Shown here: positions 1-11,101 of the stretch, piece by piece
Numbering within the stretch: the stretch's first letter is position 1
How the letters are laid out: each line of letters opens with the position of its first letter
Source of the DNA: Panagrolaimus kolymaensis
Taxonomy: Eukaryota > Nematoda > Chromadorea > Rhabditida > Panagrolaimidae
Reading direction: 5' to 3'
NCBI GenBank assembly: GCA_028622995.1
Contig: JAJQJQ010000011.1
Location: 5,332,001-5,396,000, forward strand
DNA: 64,000 bases
Translations under genes and position numbers: made by a program
The notes under the pieces: generated by a model
Told to the model about the DNA's origin: nothing
Seen by the model: only the letters and a program-made list of their open reading frames with translations
The model's database searches: none

Positions 1-169
1 GGGCTAACTTTCTAAAATTAAAAAACTGGCTTTATCAATTTGCGGTAAAAAAATGCTTTTTAGAAAGAATAATAAAAATCCTTTTTTAATAAAAAAAAAA
101 AAACAGCTTTAAGAAATCCTATTTTGCTTCTTTAATAGTAAAATATATTTTTTCTTTGATGTTTTTTAG

Positions 170-3123
170 ATGTTTGATTCGCGATTTAAAAATGTTCGAC
201 AAAGAAATGCTGCAAAACCAACATGGAAAGGAAAAGTTTATAATTTTCTTGAACGTCCAACGGGTTGGAAATGTTTTATTTATCATTTTAGGTAAGTCCT
301 CATTTATTCCAGCTGTTTATAATCTTCCGGCATTTTTTCTAAAAATTTTCTAAAATCTTTATTAATTCGACGAAACAATAATAGGAATGTGTTTACAACC
401 ATGTAAACTTCGATATATTTACAAATTTGCATGGTGAAACTCCTTGTAATAGATTTTATTTTCTAAAGTTAGATTTTTACTGATAAATTCAAAAGCTTGT
501 AACAACTTTTCTTTAAAAAAATTTATGAACATTTTTTAAAATTTTATTCATAAGCAAAAATTAGCGCGACATGGTACTTACATGAAACCCTTAATCAACA
601 AGCTTTTCACCAACCATAATAAGACGTCATTGCGGCTTTCGTCATTTTTAACCTTTCTTTCACATTTTAGTGTATTTTCCATGGTATTAATATGCCTTAT
701 TCTTAGTGTACTTTCAACGGTGGATAGTTACACAAAAAGAGCGGGAGAAGCATTATTTTTTATGGAAATATTTTTAGTTATATTCTTTGGTGCAGAATAT
801 TCGATTAGATTATGGTCAGCAGGATGTCGATCAAAATATTTAGGATTTTTTGGTAGATTAAAATTTGCAAGAAAACCCATTTCTATTATTGATTTTTGCG
901 TGGTTGTGGCTTCAACGGTGGTAATTTGTGTGGGTTCAGAAGGAAAAGTTTTTGCAACCTCAGCCATTCGTGGAATAAGATTTTTACAAATTTTGAGAAT
1001 GCTTCACGTCGATCGACAAGGTGGATCTTGGAGATTGCTAGGATCGGTGGTATTTATCCATCGACAAGAACTTATCACAACTTTATATATTGGATTTTTG
1101 GGTCTCATATTTTCTTCTTATTTTGTTTATCTCGCTGAAAAAGATACTGTAGGACCGGATGGACGACCCACTTTTACTTCATATGCTGATGCTCTTTGGT
1201 AAGTAATATATATATATAGCTGACAAATCCGAGCTAATTGCTTTATTCATTTTTTGCTTTGAAAAAAAAGACGTTTTAAAAAAGCAAAGTTTTAATTTCT
1301 TTTTTTTTCATTTTTAGGTTCGGTGTGGTTACATTAACAACTATAGGGTAAGTTCTTATATCGAATAAAAAAAATCAAAAAATTGTCGTAAAATCTTCTA
1401 TGGTTCGAAAAGAAAAAGTTTATTTTTGGAGTAAAATGACTACGTCATTCATGAATTTGTAGTTGCACTTTTAAAACTTTTTCTTTAAAATACATAAAAT
1501 GGAAAGTGCAAAAAATTTGGACATATCAAAGAAAAATTGAAACCTTGGAAATTTATTGTAAATTTTGAAAACTCCAAATCTCATTAAATTTTTCGTATCT
1601 CAATTTTGATAAATATATTCTCGCGCATCCATATGTCTTTCATATATTCCTTCCAGATACGGAGATGTTGTGCCACAAACATGGGTGGGGAGAATCGTTG
1701 CTTCATGTTTTGCTATCTTTGCTATTTCATTCTTTGCTTTACCCGCTGGTATCCTTGGTTCGGGATTTGCTCTTAAAGTTCAACAAAAACAAAGGCAAAA
1801 ACATTTTAATCGACAAATTCCTGCTGCTGCTACATTAATTCAATGTTTATGGAGGTGTTATGCGGCGGATAAAAATAATAAATCTCAAGCAACTTGGTAA
1901 GCTTAAACTTGAGTGAATTGCATCAAACAAAAAAAAAAGCTTTTTGAAAGCAATCGGTAGTTCTTATTTCCACTTTTTTAGGCAAGTCCACGTTGATCCC
2001 TTGGCTCACCAAAAAGCCGAATCATCTGCTCCATCCAAATCCAATAATACCATAAACATTGTTAATAGAAACAAACGACAAGGATGGCGGCAGCGAACCA
2101 ATTTTATTCGTAATAGCAATCTCGCTGAAAGGCATTCAGATGCAAGTCAAAAGTTGAAAGAAAGTGATGGAGAAATTGAAGATTCACCACCTGGAAGATG
2201 TGAGTCATTTTCCATTACCTTTATAGCAAACTTTATAATAATTAAATTGTATTTTCAGTCCAAGGATGTAATCCTAAAAAGAAATCAAGTTTAAACTTTT
2301 TTGAAAGTAAATCCGAAGATGCTGAAGGTGAACCTGAAGAAGCTCCACCACTTTTAAGAATTTCACAGTAAGCTAGCTTCTTAATCCTTAGCAGGAATAT
2401 TTTTTAAAGTAAACAATATTTATAGCGTATGTGAATTAACTGAAACTCATAAAAATGCAATTAGAGCAATAAGAAAAATAAAATATTTTGTTGCAAGAAG
2501 AAAATTTCAACAAGCTAAAAAACCATACGATGTTCGAGATGTTATTGAACAATATAGTCAAGGACATTTAAATATGATGGTTCGAATAAAAGAATTACAA
2601 CGAAGGTTAGTAATTTGTATCATTCTTAAATTTTACTTCTTCGTTCTTTGATTTATTAATGGAATCCTTTCATTTCAATACTGAAATTTTATCAAAAGCA
2701 TCAAATTTCTTGAATACAAGTTTTGTCCCAAAAAAAAAAGTTCAAATTTTTCTTTCAGATTGGATCAAACCCTCGGTAAACCAGGCCAATATCAACCCAA
2801 AACAGGCAAATCCCAATCATCAGTTACCATTGGGGCTCGTTTGGCTAAAGTTGAAATGCAAGTAAGTCATCATCCATCATGGGCGCAGCAGATGAAAGTT
2901 CCAATAGCAAAATCATTTTTATTTGTTTTAGCTTATGTCAATGGATCAAAAAATGAATAGTTGTATTAGACTTTTACAAGCTGTAAATCGATCGATTCAA
3001 CAAGATCGAAATTCTGCAAATGGTTTAAGTCGATCACCAACTCCTGATCCACCACCGATCTCAATTTCTGCTGCCCCTAGTGAACAATCCCTCACAACAA
3101 CCAGCTTTCAAATGACCTCATGA
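170..3123 (+). CDS. kqt-3: KCNQ-type voltage-gated potassium channel subunit
   Basis: Nine exons join in frame: 170-291, 671-1198, 1318-1347, 1657-1896, 1982-2199, 2259-2367, 2426-2605, 2759-2861 and 2932-3123, giving about 573 residues. The protein is a plasma-membrane, voltage-gated K+ channel subunit that would work as a tetramer. It shows S1-S6, a positively charged S4 (about residues 136-151, [11 protein letters not shown]), the selectivity filter TTIGYGD (about 224-230, split by an intron), the S6 hinge PAG (about 256-258), an IQ-like calmodulin site near 286-296 ([10 protein letters not shown]), and the conserved C-terminal helix with [16 protein letters not shown]. The S4-S5 linker ([13 protein letters not shown]) is nearly identical to KCNQ1, which favours KQT-3 over the KCNQ2-5-like KQT-1; the choice of symbol is inference. 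The start is the least certain point: ATG 170 lies directly after a TTTTTTAG, so this exon may be internal, with more N-terminus to the left, or a trans-spliced start. Confidence 0.93.
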
Positions 3124-3396
3124 ATTTCTCATTTTTTTTTGTTATTTCATATATCCTTTTTTTGTTTTAATTATTGTGAATACTTGGTGGAAATACTTTT
3201 ATTTTCTTATAAAACATATCTAAGCTTATTTGGATGCATAGATTAGGCTCAACAATGTCTACCGTAGCAATGTCACTTTCAAGAAAAATCACAAATCAAT
3301 CAAATCCTATCACCATTAACATTTAAAAAAATTTATTTAAACAAAAATAACATAACAAAACAAAGAAAATTAAAAATAAGAGGCTACAATGAGAGA

Positions 3397-3876
3397 TCAA
3401 TGATGTGAATATTCGCTATTGATGTCAATTTCAACTCGAGTATAGTACAATAATCGTTGATAAACTTCATTTGCAATATCTTCACTTCTTTTTTGAAGGT
3501 CTAGTTCATCCATACGAGGTACAACTTCCAACACCTTTCGGAATTTTCTTACAGCCAAAAACGATCCAACAGGTTTCACAGCAATTTCATATGTTTCAGA
3601 ATCTATAAAAATCAATATAACTATGATAGAGTGTGATACAAAAACTTACTAATTTTTACAGGCTTTTTTTTCAATACGACATATCTGCAGTTACATTTGA
3701 GAGCGAGATCTTGGATCAATTTTTTGCAATCACCAGCCCTTTGAGGAATTTCGATAACAAAGATATTTCCTTCAGTAACATTTTCACTAGCGTTGATTCC
3801 ATTTGAAGAGTCTGGTAAACTATCAAAACGATGACAGCAATAGGGTAAAACGTATCCATTGCAGCATAGTAAAGAT
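3397..3876 (-). CDS. Unrecognised small protein, 5' end unresolved
   Basis: Two exons (3876-3650 and 3602-3397) join in phase through a GTAAGT donor and TTTTATAG acceptor and encode about 144 residues ending in NSEYSHH. I do not recognise the family. The N-terminal part is Cys-rich (LLCCNGY, LPYCCH, CKKL, CNCRYVV) and hydrophobic, followed by an acidic/basic C-terminal half with EVVPRMDELDLQKRSEDIA. The frame continues upstream without an ATG to an AG at 3877-3878, so at least one earlier exon is probably missing from this model. The gene is convergent with the KCNQ gene (274 bp between stop codons). Codon use and the clean splice sites argue that it is real; the function is unknown. Confidence 0.5.
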
Positions 3877-4604
3877 CTAATAAAGCGAAACAACTATGAA
3901 TCTTTTTTTTTGCAAAAAAAAAAAGACTAATGCTTTTTTACACATTCAAAATTTTATTTTATGAATCATAAACATTTTTACTTTAATACAGAAATATAAT
4001 TATTGATTTTAAGGGTTTACTTTTTGAATGAAAGCGAAAGTAAAATAAGTAGGAAAACTCGTGATAAATATTTCATTTTTTAAGAAGCTTATAGTAGCAA
4101 ATAATTTTGATAAGTAAAATCAATGTTTTGGAGGATTTAATGATTTTGTTGGACGCTTTTTTTTGAAATTATGCATGTCCTTTTTTTGCTTTACCTTGTT
4201 TGCAATTTCATTTTTTTATATTTTATTTTCTTCTTCTCATTGTTTACTTACATACATACATAAAATTCGTAGCCCTATTTTGCACTTTCCATTTTTTTCC
4301 TTTTGGTTTAACACGCGGCTCCATTCTTTATTTTTATTTTTTTTTTGTGTGCGTGTTCGCCTTCCGCAATGCTGTATTTTTTTGTTTAAGCTTGTTCGAT
4401 TTTTTTTCTTGATTGCAGAAAAGAAAAAAAAAGAGAAGAGGAAATAAAAGAAAGCCTCCAATCATTTTTCCAACAACAAAAAAACTTTGAAACTCTCACA
4501 TTTTTTTCTGATTCATCGCTTCCTTCTTTTTGTTCGTGTATTTTATTTTCTCAAAACTTTTTAAAGACTCTAGTTTATATAAATTTTCAGCTCTAAATAA
4601 AACA
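3877..4604. other. Intergenic, pyrimidine-rich, no gene seen
   Basis: AT-rich spacer with long T and A runs. Open frames on both strands here are low-complexity Phe/Leu/Lys-rich and unsupported. It should hold the promoters of the LIM gene (+) and of the small minus-strand gene, possibly with that gene's missing first exon. A TTTTCAG at 4584-4590, 14 bp before the LIM start codon, looks like a spliced-leader acceptor. Confidence 0.5.
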
Positions 4605-4921
4605 ATGTCGCTTTGTCCTCGATGTACCAAACCGGTATATTTTGGTAAACTTTATTACTTCAAATCCGATGTGTTTATGAAAAAAGTTAAATTTTAGCTG
4701 AACGTGTATCATCCCTTGGAAAAGATTGGCATCGACCTTGCTTAAAATGTTTTAACGAAAAGTGTGGAAAAACTCTTTCAGCTGGATCTCATAGTGAGCA
4801 TGAAGGAAAACCATATTGTAATCGATGCCATGGAGCTCTTTTTGGCCCTAAAGGATTTGGTCATGGGGGAACTGAATCTCATGTATTTCTTGATGGTTCC
4901 ACTGGAGGTGATGAAAAATAA
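4605..4921 (+). CDS. exc-9: Cysteine-rich intestinal protein (CRIP) family LIM protein
   Basis: Two exons (4605-4644 and 4698-4921) encode 87 residues, the usual length for CRIP. The single LIM domain fills the protein: CPRC at residues 4-7, then [16 protein letters not shown] and [20 protein letters not shown]. Together these give the zinc ligands of two fingers and the Gly-rich tail typical of CRIP1. Known biology: the worm CRIP homologue EXC-9 keeps the excretory canal tubule narrow, acting in the cytoplasm in endosomal trafficking. Assignment to exc-9 is by family, not by synteny. A TTTTCAG 14 bp before the ATG is a likely trans-splice acceptor, and an AATAAA at 5008-5013 is a likely polyadenylation signal. 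Confidence 0.92.
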
Positions 4922-5298
4922 GTTACAAAGTTGAATTCTTTTTTAAAGCTTTAGCATTAATGTTAAACTTAATGCATTTTTAATTCTGCTTGTATTATTT
5001 ATTCATAAATAAATCATATTAAAAATCGAGAAATTTTAACCAAGGATAATCAATATAAAGGAAAAATACCACAAAGGGAAGCGTTGGCTAATCACTGGAT
5101 TTGAAACATTCTTCTACGTTACGAGAAAGGTTTATCAAGTTTCAGATTCATTTATTTTAGCAACAAAATGTTATTGATTAAAAATGTATTTTGTACAAAA
5201 AGTGGTACACCCCACGTTGCTTGTAAAAAGCAACACAAAAACAAACTACAATCATCGACGCCAACTTCTTTGATATGGAAAAGCAAAAAATAAAAAAA

Positions 5299-6462
5299 TT
5301 ATTTCCATTGATTTTTTAAATTTTCAAAATAATTATCAAATGTAACATGAGCCGGTAAATTTTTGCCAAATGGACTAATGATGGATAAAGAAGTATCAGG
5401 CATGATATGTTTTTTACGAAAAAAGTTTGTTAAATTTGATACCATTGTTAAAAGGAATGCAATGTTATACGACTAAAATTTAATATAAAACTTTGAAAAC
5501 AAAGTAAAGGATTTACCCAATAAAAAAGTCCCAAAGGTGCAAATTGACCGGAAATTAAATTATAAAATAATGTAATGGTCGGGCCTATTGGACCCACAAT
5601 GGAATAAATTATAACTGATGGCCATAAAATATTTAAAACTTTTATGTTTTCAACAATCTAAAAAAAGCTTTTTAAAAGCATTATAATAAAGTGAGCGAGT
5701 GCTTTACCAACCTGACATCGCTTACCCAAAGAAACTCGATAAGCCAACATTTTATACATTTTTTGATTTTCATTATGTAAAATTTTGCATCCAATCAAAG
5801 TTAAAAGATGAATAAACAAAACTACATAAGTACTGTAAAAATTAAGACTTCCATTATCGATTACATTCATCACTGAAAACTCTATTTCTCTATTTTTCAC
5901 TATCAAAAAATTTTCAAACAACTTTACAACTCACAAGTAAAATTAGCGATTATATATAAACTTGCTAAAAAGAATGATGAAGCGGTCATGGCAATAAAAA
6001 CTTTAAAATCAGCTGAATATTTTGCATATCTTTCAAGGCAAATGGTTGCAACAAGTCTTTCAAAAACCATCATAAGCCATGAAAGGCGTAAAACTTGAGT
6101 GAAAAAGCTTTGAAGAAAATGTGAAACTGCATAGGCTTGCTGCTCTTGATGGCCTTGATAAATGAAATAAAAAATTGATACCATTGTGGAACAAAGAGAA
6201 ATCATGGCAGCGCAAAGGACGCAATTTATTATTAAAAATAACCTTAAATTTATAAAGCTAAATTTTTTAACGAGTTCAAACATGGAAACTAAATGTTGCT
6301 AAAGACATAAACTTACTGCAAATTTTTAGGATAAACTCTCATTTTTGGTAAACGATATTTTAAATAAAATGGAAATAAAATAAATGCACTAAGAGCTATG
6401 GAAAAATTTAAACCATTTACAATATTATTAAAATATTCGGTTGATGAAGAAGCAGCATCCAT
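5299..6462 (-). CDS. Sre-like seven-transmembrane chemoreceptor
   Basis: Five exons (6462-6317, 6257-5935, 5872-5712, 5657-5517, 5472-5299) splice in phase to 314 residues. The chain is a seven-helix membrane protein with the motif FERLVATICLERYAK after TM3, the RCQ motif before TM6 and a C-terminal F-x2-L-x3-W ending (YFENLKNQW). These match nematode serpentine receptor class E (Sre); related Sra/Srab classes are an alternative. Such receptors usually act in sensory neuron cilia. A second Sre-like gene lies at 51918-53548 on the other strand. Both have phase-0 introns directly after the RxQ motif and again 47-48 codons later, which supports common descent. The small introns (49-76 bp) are typical of the window. 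Confidence 0.85.
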
Positions 6463-7036
6463 TTTTACTTTTTTTATTTTGCAAAAAAATAAATAAACAC
6501 TTTTTTGCAAAAAAATAAATAAAATAAAGTATTATATTTTATAATAACTTTTGCTCTTGTCATAATTTGTTTCGCCGCAATTTTGTATATATACTAAATA
6601 TTTTAGCGACGGAAGTATAGGTTGCACAATTAAATGCTTTGAGATCAAATGTATCTTTTTTACACTTTCACATTAATTGCTTTCGTCCTCCAAGTAACTT
6701 TATAACTTTACTTTTTGCATGGAGATCTTTAACATAACAATTTGGAGGAAGATATCGTAAAAAAAACTTTGAAAATAGCTACAAGGAAGAGCGAAAGACA
6801 AACAAATTTTTGAAAATTTTCAATAGTTTTTTTTAATAAACAAAAGCAAATATTCCTAACCTTTTTTGCATTCCATTTTTATCGAAACAAAGATGATACA
6901 AGTATTAATGGTGAAAAGTCACTTGAGAGATTTCCTGATTGACGAAACTAATAAACAAGCTCTTTCATTTTGTTTTTTTAAGAAATGAATTTCTCATCAA
7001 TTATTATGCAACCATTTTTTTAACTTTCTCTAAAAA
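6463..7036. other. Intergenic between two divergent genes
   Basis: Shared upstream region of the Sre-like receptor (-) and the first F-box-like gene (+). Nothing coding is visible. It is AT-rich with TATATATAC near 6585 but shows no recognisable regulatory motif. Confidence 0.4.
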
Positions 7037-7811
7037 ATGGCTAAACTTTCAATGATTAAAGAAAATAACGATCTTCCTTTTTCTCTTCGAATTTTTATTA
7101 TAAAAATGTCTTCGATTCAAACCAAAATTAAACTTTCTCAATGCTCAAAAGAATATAGCCAACTTGCAAGAAAAGCGTGGAATCAAGAATTTTTATGGTT
7201 GATGATTAAATCCAATAAAAACAATATTTTTATTAATAATGATAATGGAATTTCTGCAAGTTTGGATCTCCATCATTCCCTTTTACAAAAGAGTTTTATC
7301 GTCACACATTCATTGAGGATTTATTCAAATGATATTCATGAATTAATTCCAAAAATGGATTTATCTTCGTTAGTTTATCTGGGTTTTGGAAATTGCAGCA
7401 TCGATGTTAATGATTTTGAAAAACTTTTGGTTCCAAGTTTAAAAACAATTGAAATGGCATATTTACGGATTGAAACAAAACTTGATTTGATTCTTTTAGT
7501 TATGAAAAAATTGCCAATGGTTGAAAAAATTAAGTAAGCTTTTTTTGCTTTGAATTTTTGACAAATTTTTTTGAGTTTGAAAATTAACAAACTATTGTTC
7601 TAGTGGTTTATGGCAGCCCGGAATTTCATCAATCGCTTCTTTGATATCTGTGGAAAGAGAGCATAAACTAAATTCATTTTCTATCATTAATTTACCAGGA
7701 CATTATATTTCTCCAACTGAAATTGAACGATTTAAAACCAAACACATTGCATCGGGTGGTTGGATTTCATTGAAATCAAATTCCTTTGTTATTTATTCTG
7801 AAGTTGTATAA
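7037..7811 (+). CDS. F-box-like protein, paralogue 1
   Basis: Two exons (7037-7533 and 7604-7811) encode 234 residues. Residues about 13-50 (LPFSLRIFIIKMSSIQ, then KIKLSQCSKEYSQLARKAW) have the spacing of a degenerate F-box: a leading LP, a central hydrophobic helix, and the 'C/SKEY..LA...W' end. F-box proteins recruit targets to SCF ubiquitin ligases; whether this one binds Skp1 is inference. The remainder carries conserved blocks MDLSSLVYL and DFEKLLVPSLK that recur in the gene at 11102-11917. The last intron is at the same place in both genes (after the 'KKLP.V.EI' block), so they are tandem duplicates separated by the MED4 gene. No other domain is recognised. Confidence 0.75.
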
Positions 7812-8030
7812 TTTTATTTTTCGATGTTTTCTCTATTTGAAAAATGCTTCAAACATATTTTATATGCTTTTTTAAAAAATAAATAAGTAAAAATAATATA
7901 TAGAAAAAAGTAAAGGTTGAGAGGAAAATACATTGCTGGGATAATTGAACTTTGAAAACGCAAAAAAAAATTACAAACACCACAAAAAAATAAATGAGAT
8001 TTTTTTTAAATTAAAATATATTGAGATCTT

Positions 8031-9703
8031 TCAAGGATTTAAAGCTTGAATGGTTGATGAAAGAGTCCATTTCCGTAAATTCCAACTTCCTTCAGCTGGA
8101 ATAAGCCCAGTAACATGATCATCAATTCGTCGAGGATGTGGATATGGAAATACAGCCAATTTGGGTGAACGAAATTTATAATTACGATAAAATCGATTAT
8201 ATTTTGCATTCCAAATTGATCTCTTCGTAATTCTTTGTTGATAAAAATAAGCCGGAGATCGTAAACGAAAAAGGTAATTGGGTTTTTTCTTTGATTTCTC
8301 TGTTCCAGGTTTTTCCAACCATGGAGTTTCTTCTTGAAAGCTACTATAATATTTTTGTTTTGAATGTTCTAAGATTTTTTGATATTGCTCGATAGCTTCA
8401 AGATTATCAGCTTCAACGTAATCTGCAGATTGTACGGATGAGGGTTTCATTCGTTCTTCATTTTGTAATAAATCTTCTTCATGATTTTCTATTAAAGCTT
8501 TAAAATAAGTTACATGTTTTTCATGAATTGGAATAAATCGAGTCATAGGCCATTCGGGTGTTGTTGGTCGTCGTGTGCTTCCTTGAATTCCATCACTTCC
8601 ACCATCAACTTCCCTGTTGCTTCCTGAAGGAGTTTCAATAAATCCCATTGGAGCCAACGCTTTTTCATTCCATTCAACATTTTTTATGCTTACATACCGC
8701 GGTCGATAATGAGTCCAAATCTTGCTATTTGTTTTTGGCTTTTCTTCTGTTTTAACTTTTGACTTTTCTTTTTTAATTTTCTGATTTGCCGAAGTGGAAG
8801 TTGAGGATAATGAGGGTATTGATGATAGCCGATATTTAGCAAGTTGGTCTTTCATATTCAGTGGAGTTTGATTGAATATGAGAGTATATGGTTCACCCAT
8901 TTGTTGTTGCTGTTGATTCTTTATATTCATTCGTTTAGTTTTTGTATGCTAAAATTATGCTGTTTATTAATTACTTCAAAAAGGTGGCTTTCAAAAACGA
9001 TAGAATGCAACTAGCAGAGTTTCAATGTTGTTTTAGCAACTTACCATAATTAATTTTCCCTTTTTCATTTCATCCACAGTTGGAAATGGTCCAAGATTAT
9101 TTGGATTTCCTTTGGGTGGAGCAGCAATCGAGTATGCTTCACTATATAAATGAGCCGTTTTAACAATATCTTCACAATCTATTGGATTATCAGGTTTATT
9201 ATATTCTGTATGTTTTTCAATCTAAAATTAATTTAATGTTTAAAAAATAAAGATAATTCATACTCGTCGAGTTAATTCCGCCAAATTATCATAAATTGTT
9301 CGAATGCCATCATTTAAAACTTCTAACTTTTGATCTTGATTTCTTTCAACTTTTTCATGCTCTTTAATATATGCTTTAACTTTATGTCGATATAAATCTA
9401 AATTTCAATATTGTTTTAGAAAAAACATATATAAAATTAGTTAGTTGCGTTCCTTACATCGAGAATGCAATTCAATAAACTCTTGCTCTTTCAAATCAAA
9501 TAATCGAGTAAGAGATTCCATAGTTTTGGTATCATTTTCAGATTTTTCAGGTTTTACACACACTGTCATTAACTGAAGAAGAAAAAAAGAAGAAATTATA
9601 TAAATTTTATTGTTAGTAAAAGCATTCAAACCTCTTTAACTATGGCATCAATATCTTTGACAACTTCTCGCATATTTTCAGTTACTGGACCATTCATATC
9701 CAT
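8031..9703 (-). CDS. mdt-4: Mediator complex subunit 4 (MED4), possibly with a long C-terminal extension
   Basis: Five exons (9703-9632, 9572-9458, 9397-9264, 9221-9045, 8948-8031) join in one frame to 471 residues. The first four (about 166 residues) look like MED4: a coiled-coil segment (RLFDLKEQEFIELHSR), then a domain with DIVKTAHLYSEAYSIAAPP and FPTVDEMKKGKLI, matching the family's 'Y..........AP.....P...YPTDLEMRSGLL' region. MED4 belongs to the Mediator middle module in the nucleus. The last exon adds about 305 residues with no match I recognise: a Gln run, a Lys-rich stretch and a C-terminal part rich in Tyr/Arg. If the last donor is not used, MED4 stops four codons later (MVSC then TAA, 9035-9033), and the 299-residue frame from ATG 8930 would be a separate, closely spaced downstream gene. 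An extra 5' exon before 9703 is possible. Confidence 0.75.
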
Positions 9704-9960
9704 ATTGAATTCTATCAATGGCTTTGGTAGCTGATTTTAAAATATTATTAAGTGGTAATTAAATCAAAGTAATAAACTTCTCCATCAATAATTTGAGAAA
9801 TAAGTAACAAGGTTTGCCATAGAAGAGAAAAAACGAAGAAAAGCTTTTCTTTTTTCTTTCTTTTTTTTTGCAAATGCGACGGAAAGACAACAACTCAAGT
9901 CGAAGGCTCTTTCAAACTAACACAACAGCAGCAAAGAAAAAGATTGAGACATTTTTTGGC

Positions 9961-10566
9961 ACTTTTGCTGTTTTCCCACCTCATTTCTCGAATTTTTCAA
10001 TTTTCAAATTTTTTCATTCTTTCGAAGGAAAATGCAAGAGAAAGTGAAATTTGCATAAGTTTTTCTTGGCTAACTTTACTCATCAAAGTTTAAAGAATTT
10101 TAAAATCTTGGGAATATTATAGTTTATCAGGATTCTCATTGGAAATGGGATCCTCAATCTTGTATTTAGTATATCTGACTCAAAGCGAAATTTATTACTA
10201 GTTTCGTCTATTCTACTGTGAAACAAATATAAAACATTTATGAGTAAATATCGAGAATTAGAATCCTATTAATTAAGAAGAGTCGTTAGTTTCTTCAACT
10301 TAAAAAAAAGATATTTTGCAGTGGGAAAACAGCAAAAGAAGGCTATAGCGACCTATTGCTGTTTTCCCACCCCACTTTTGGAATACGAAAAATATGCAAA
10401 ATTTTCTCATTTCAATATCATTCAATTTGAAAGCAAGTGATTTGTTGCTTCTGTAGTCGAGTGGTTAGCACGCGAGACTTCAGAAAGCAGGGAAAATTTC
10501 GAATTCTTCGAGTGAAAACTTGGAAATTGAAAAATCCGAAAAATGGGGTGGGAAAACAGCAAAAGT
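9961..10566. repeat. Two adjacent inverted-repeat (MITE-like) elements
   Basis: The motif GCTGTTTTCCCAC occurs at 9967-9979 (+), as its complement at 10321-10333, again (+) at 10359-10371, and as its complement at 10547-10559. The outermost pair matches perfectly over 20 bp (9961-9980 against 10547-10566) and imperfectly for about 45 bp. The inner pair 10356-10374 / 10544-10562 matches perfectly over 19 bp. This fits either two small foldback elements side by side (about 9962-10338 and 10356-10562) or one 606-bp element with internal copies. I see no target-site duplication and no coding capacity. Confidence 0.6.
10447..10517 (+). pseudogene. tRNA-like sequence (decayed tRNA or tRNA-derived)
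   Basis: An A-box-like TAGTCGAGTGG at 10454-10464 is followed 31 bp later by a weak B-box-like ATTTCGAATTC at 10496-10506, roughly tRNA spacing. The T stem and the acceptor stem do not pair, so this is not a functional tRNA. It lies inside the second inverted-repeat element, so it may be that element's internal part. Chance similarity is possible. Confidence 0.3.
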
Positions 10567-11101
10567 ACCCATTTTTTTATTTCTTCGCTCTTCAAAAATA
10601 AAATTCATCACGTTTAAATTTCATAGTTTTGTGTCTCAATTAATCTTTCAAAAAAGCTTTATCAACGTTATGAATTCATTTTTATTATCAGTTTACAATC
10701 AAATATGTATACAAAAATAGTATGAAAAAGGGGTGAAAAAAATTTTTCCTGTTTGTTTTTGATTTTTAAAAATCAAGCATATTTGGTAGCCATTCAAAGG
10801 ATGTGATCCTATGATAATGCTTTAAAGCTAAAAAAATCACAAAACCATGGCTTGTTCTGCTTTTACAAAATTTTATAACATTAAAAAGGTTAAATTTTTT
10901 CGTAAAAGTTTTAGGTTGCTTGTTGAGTATATTCCTTATTGATTTATAAATAGTTACCCAAAAATACCTGCTTTCACTCCTTTTGTATATTTTAAGGGTT
11001 ATTAAAGACCCTCTGTATACTGCAATGGTGGTGTAAACGTTCTAAAAGCCAGTCTCATCCAATAATTTTATTGCTTTTTTTTCTTCTCTTAAATTATTAT
11101 A

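Larger units (their letters stand above)
9704..11101. other. Intergenic region with short inverted-repeat elements
   Basis: No gene is recognised. The central part (9961-10566) carries four copies of one motif in alternating orientation, described separately. The rest is AT-rich sequence upstream of the MED4 gene (-) and of the second F-box-like gene (+). Confidence 0.5.
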
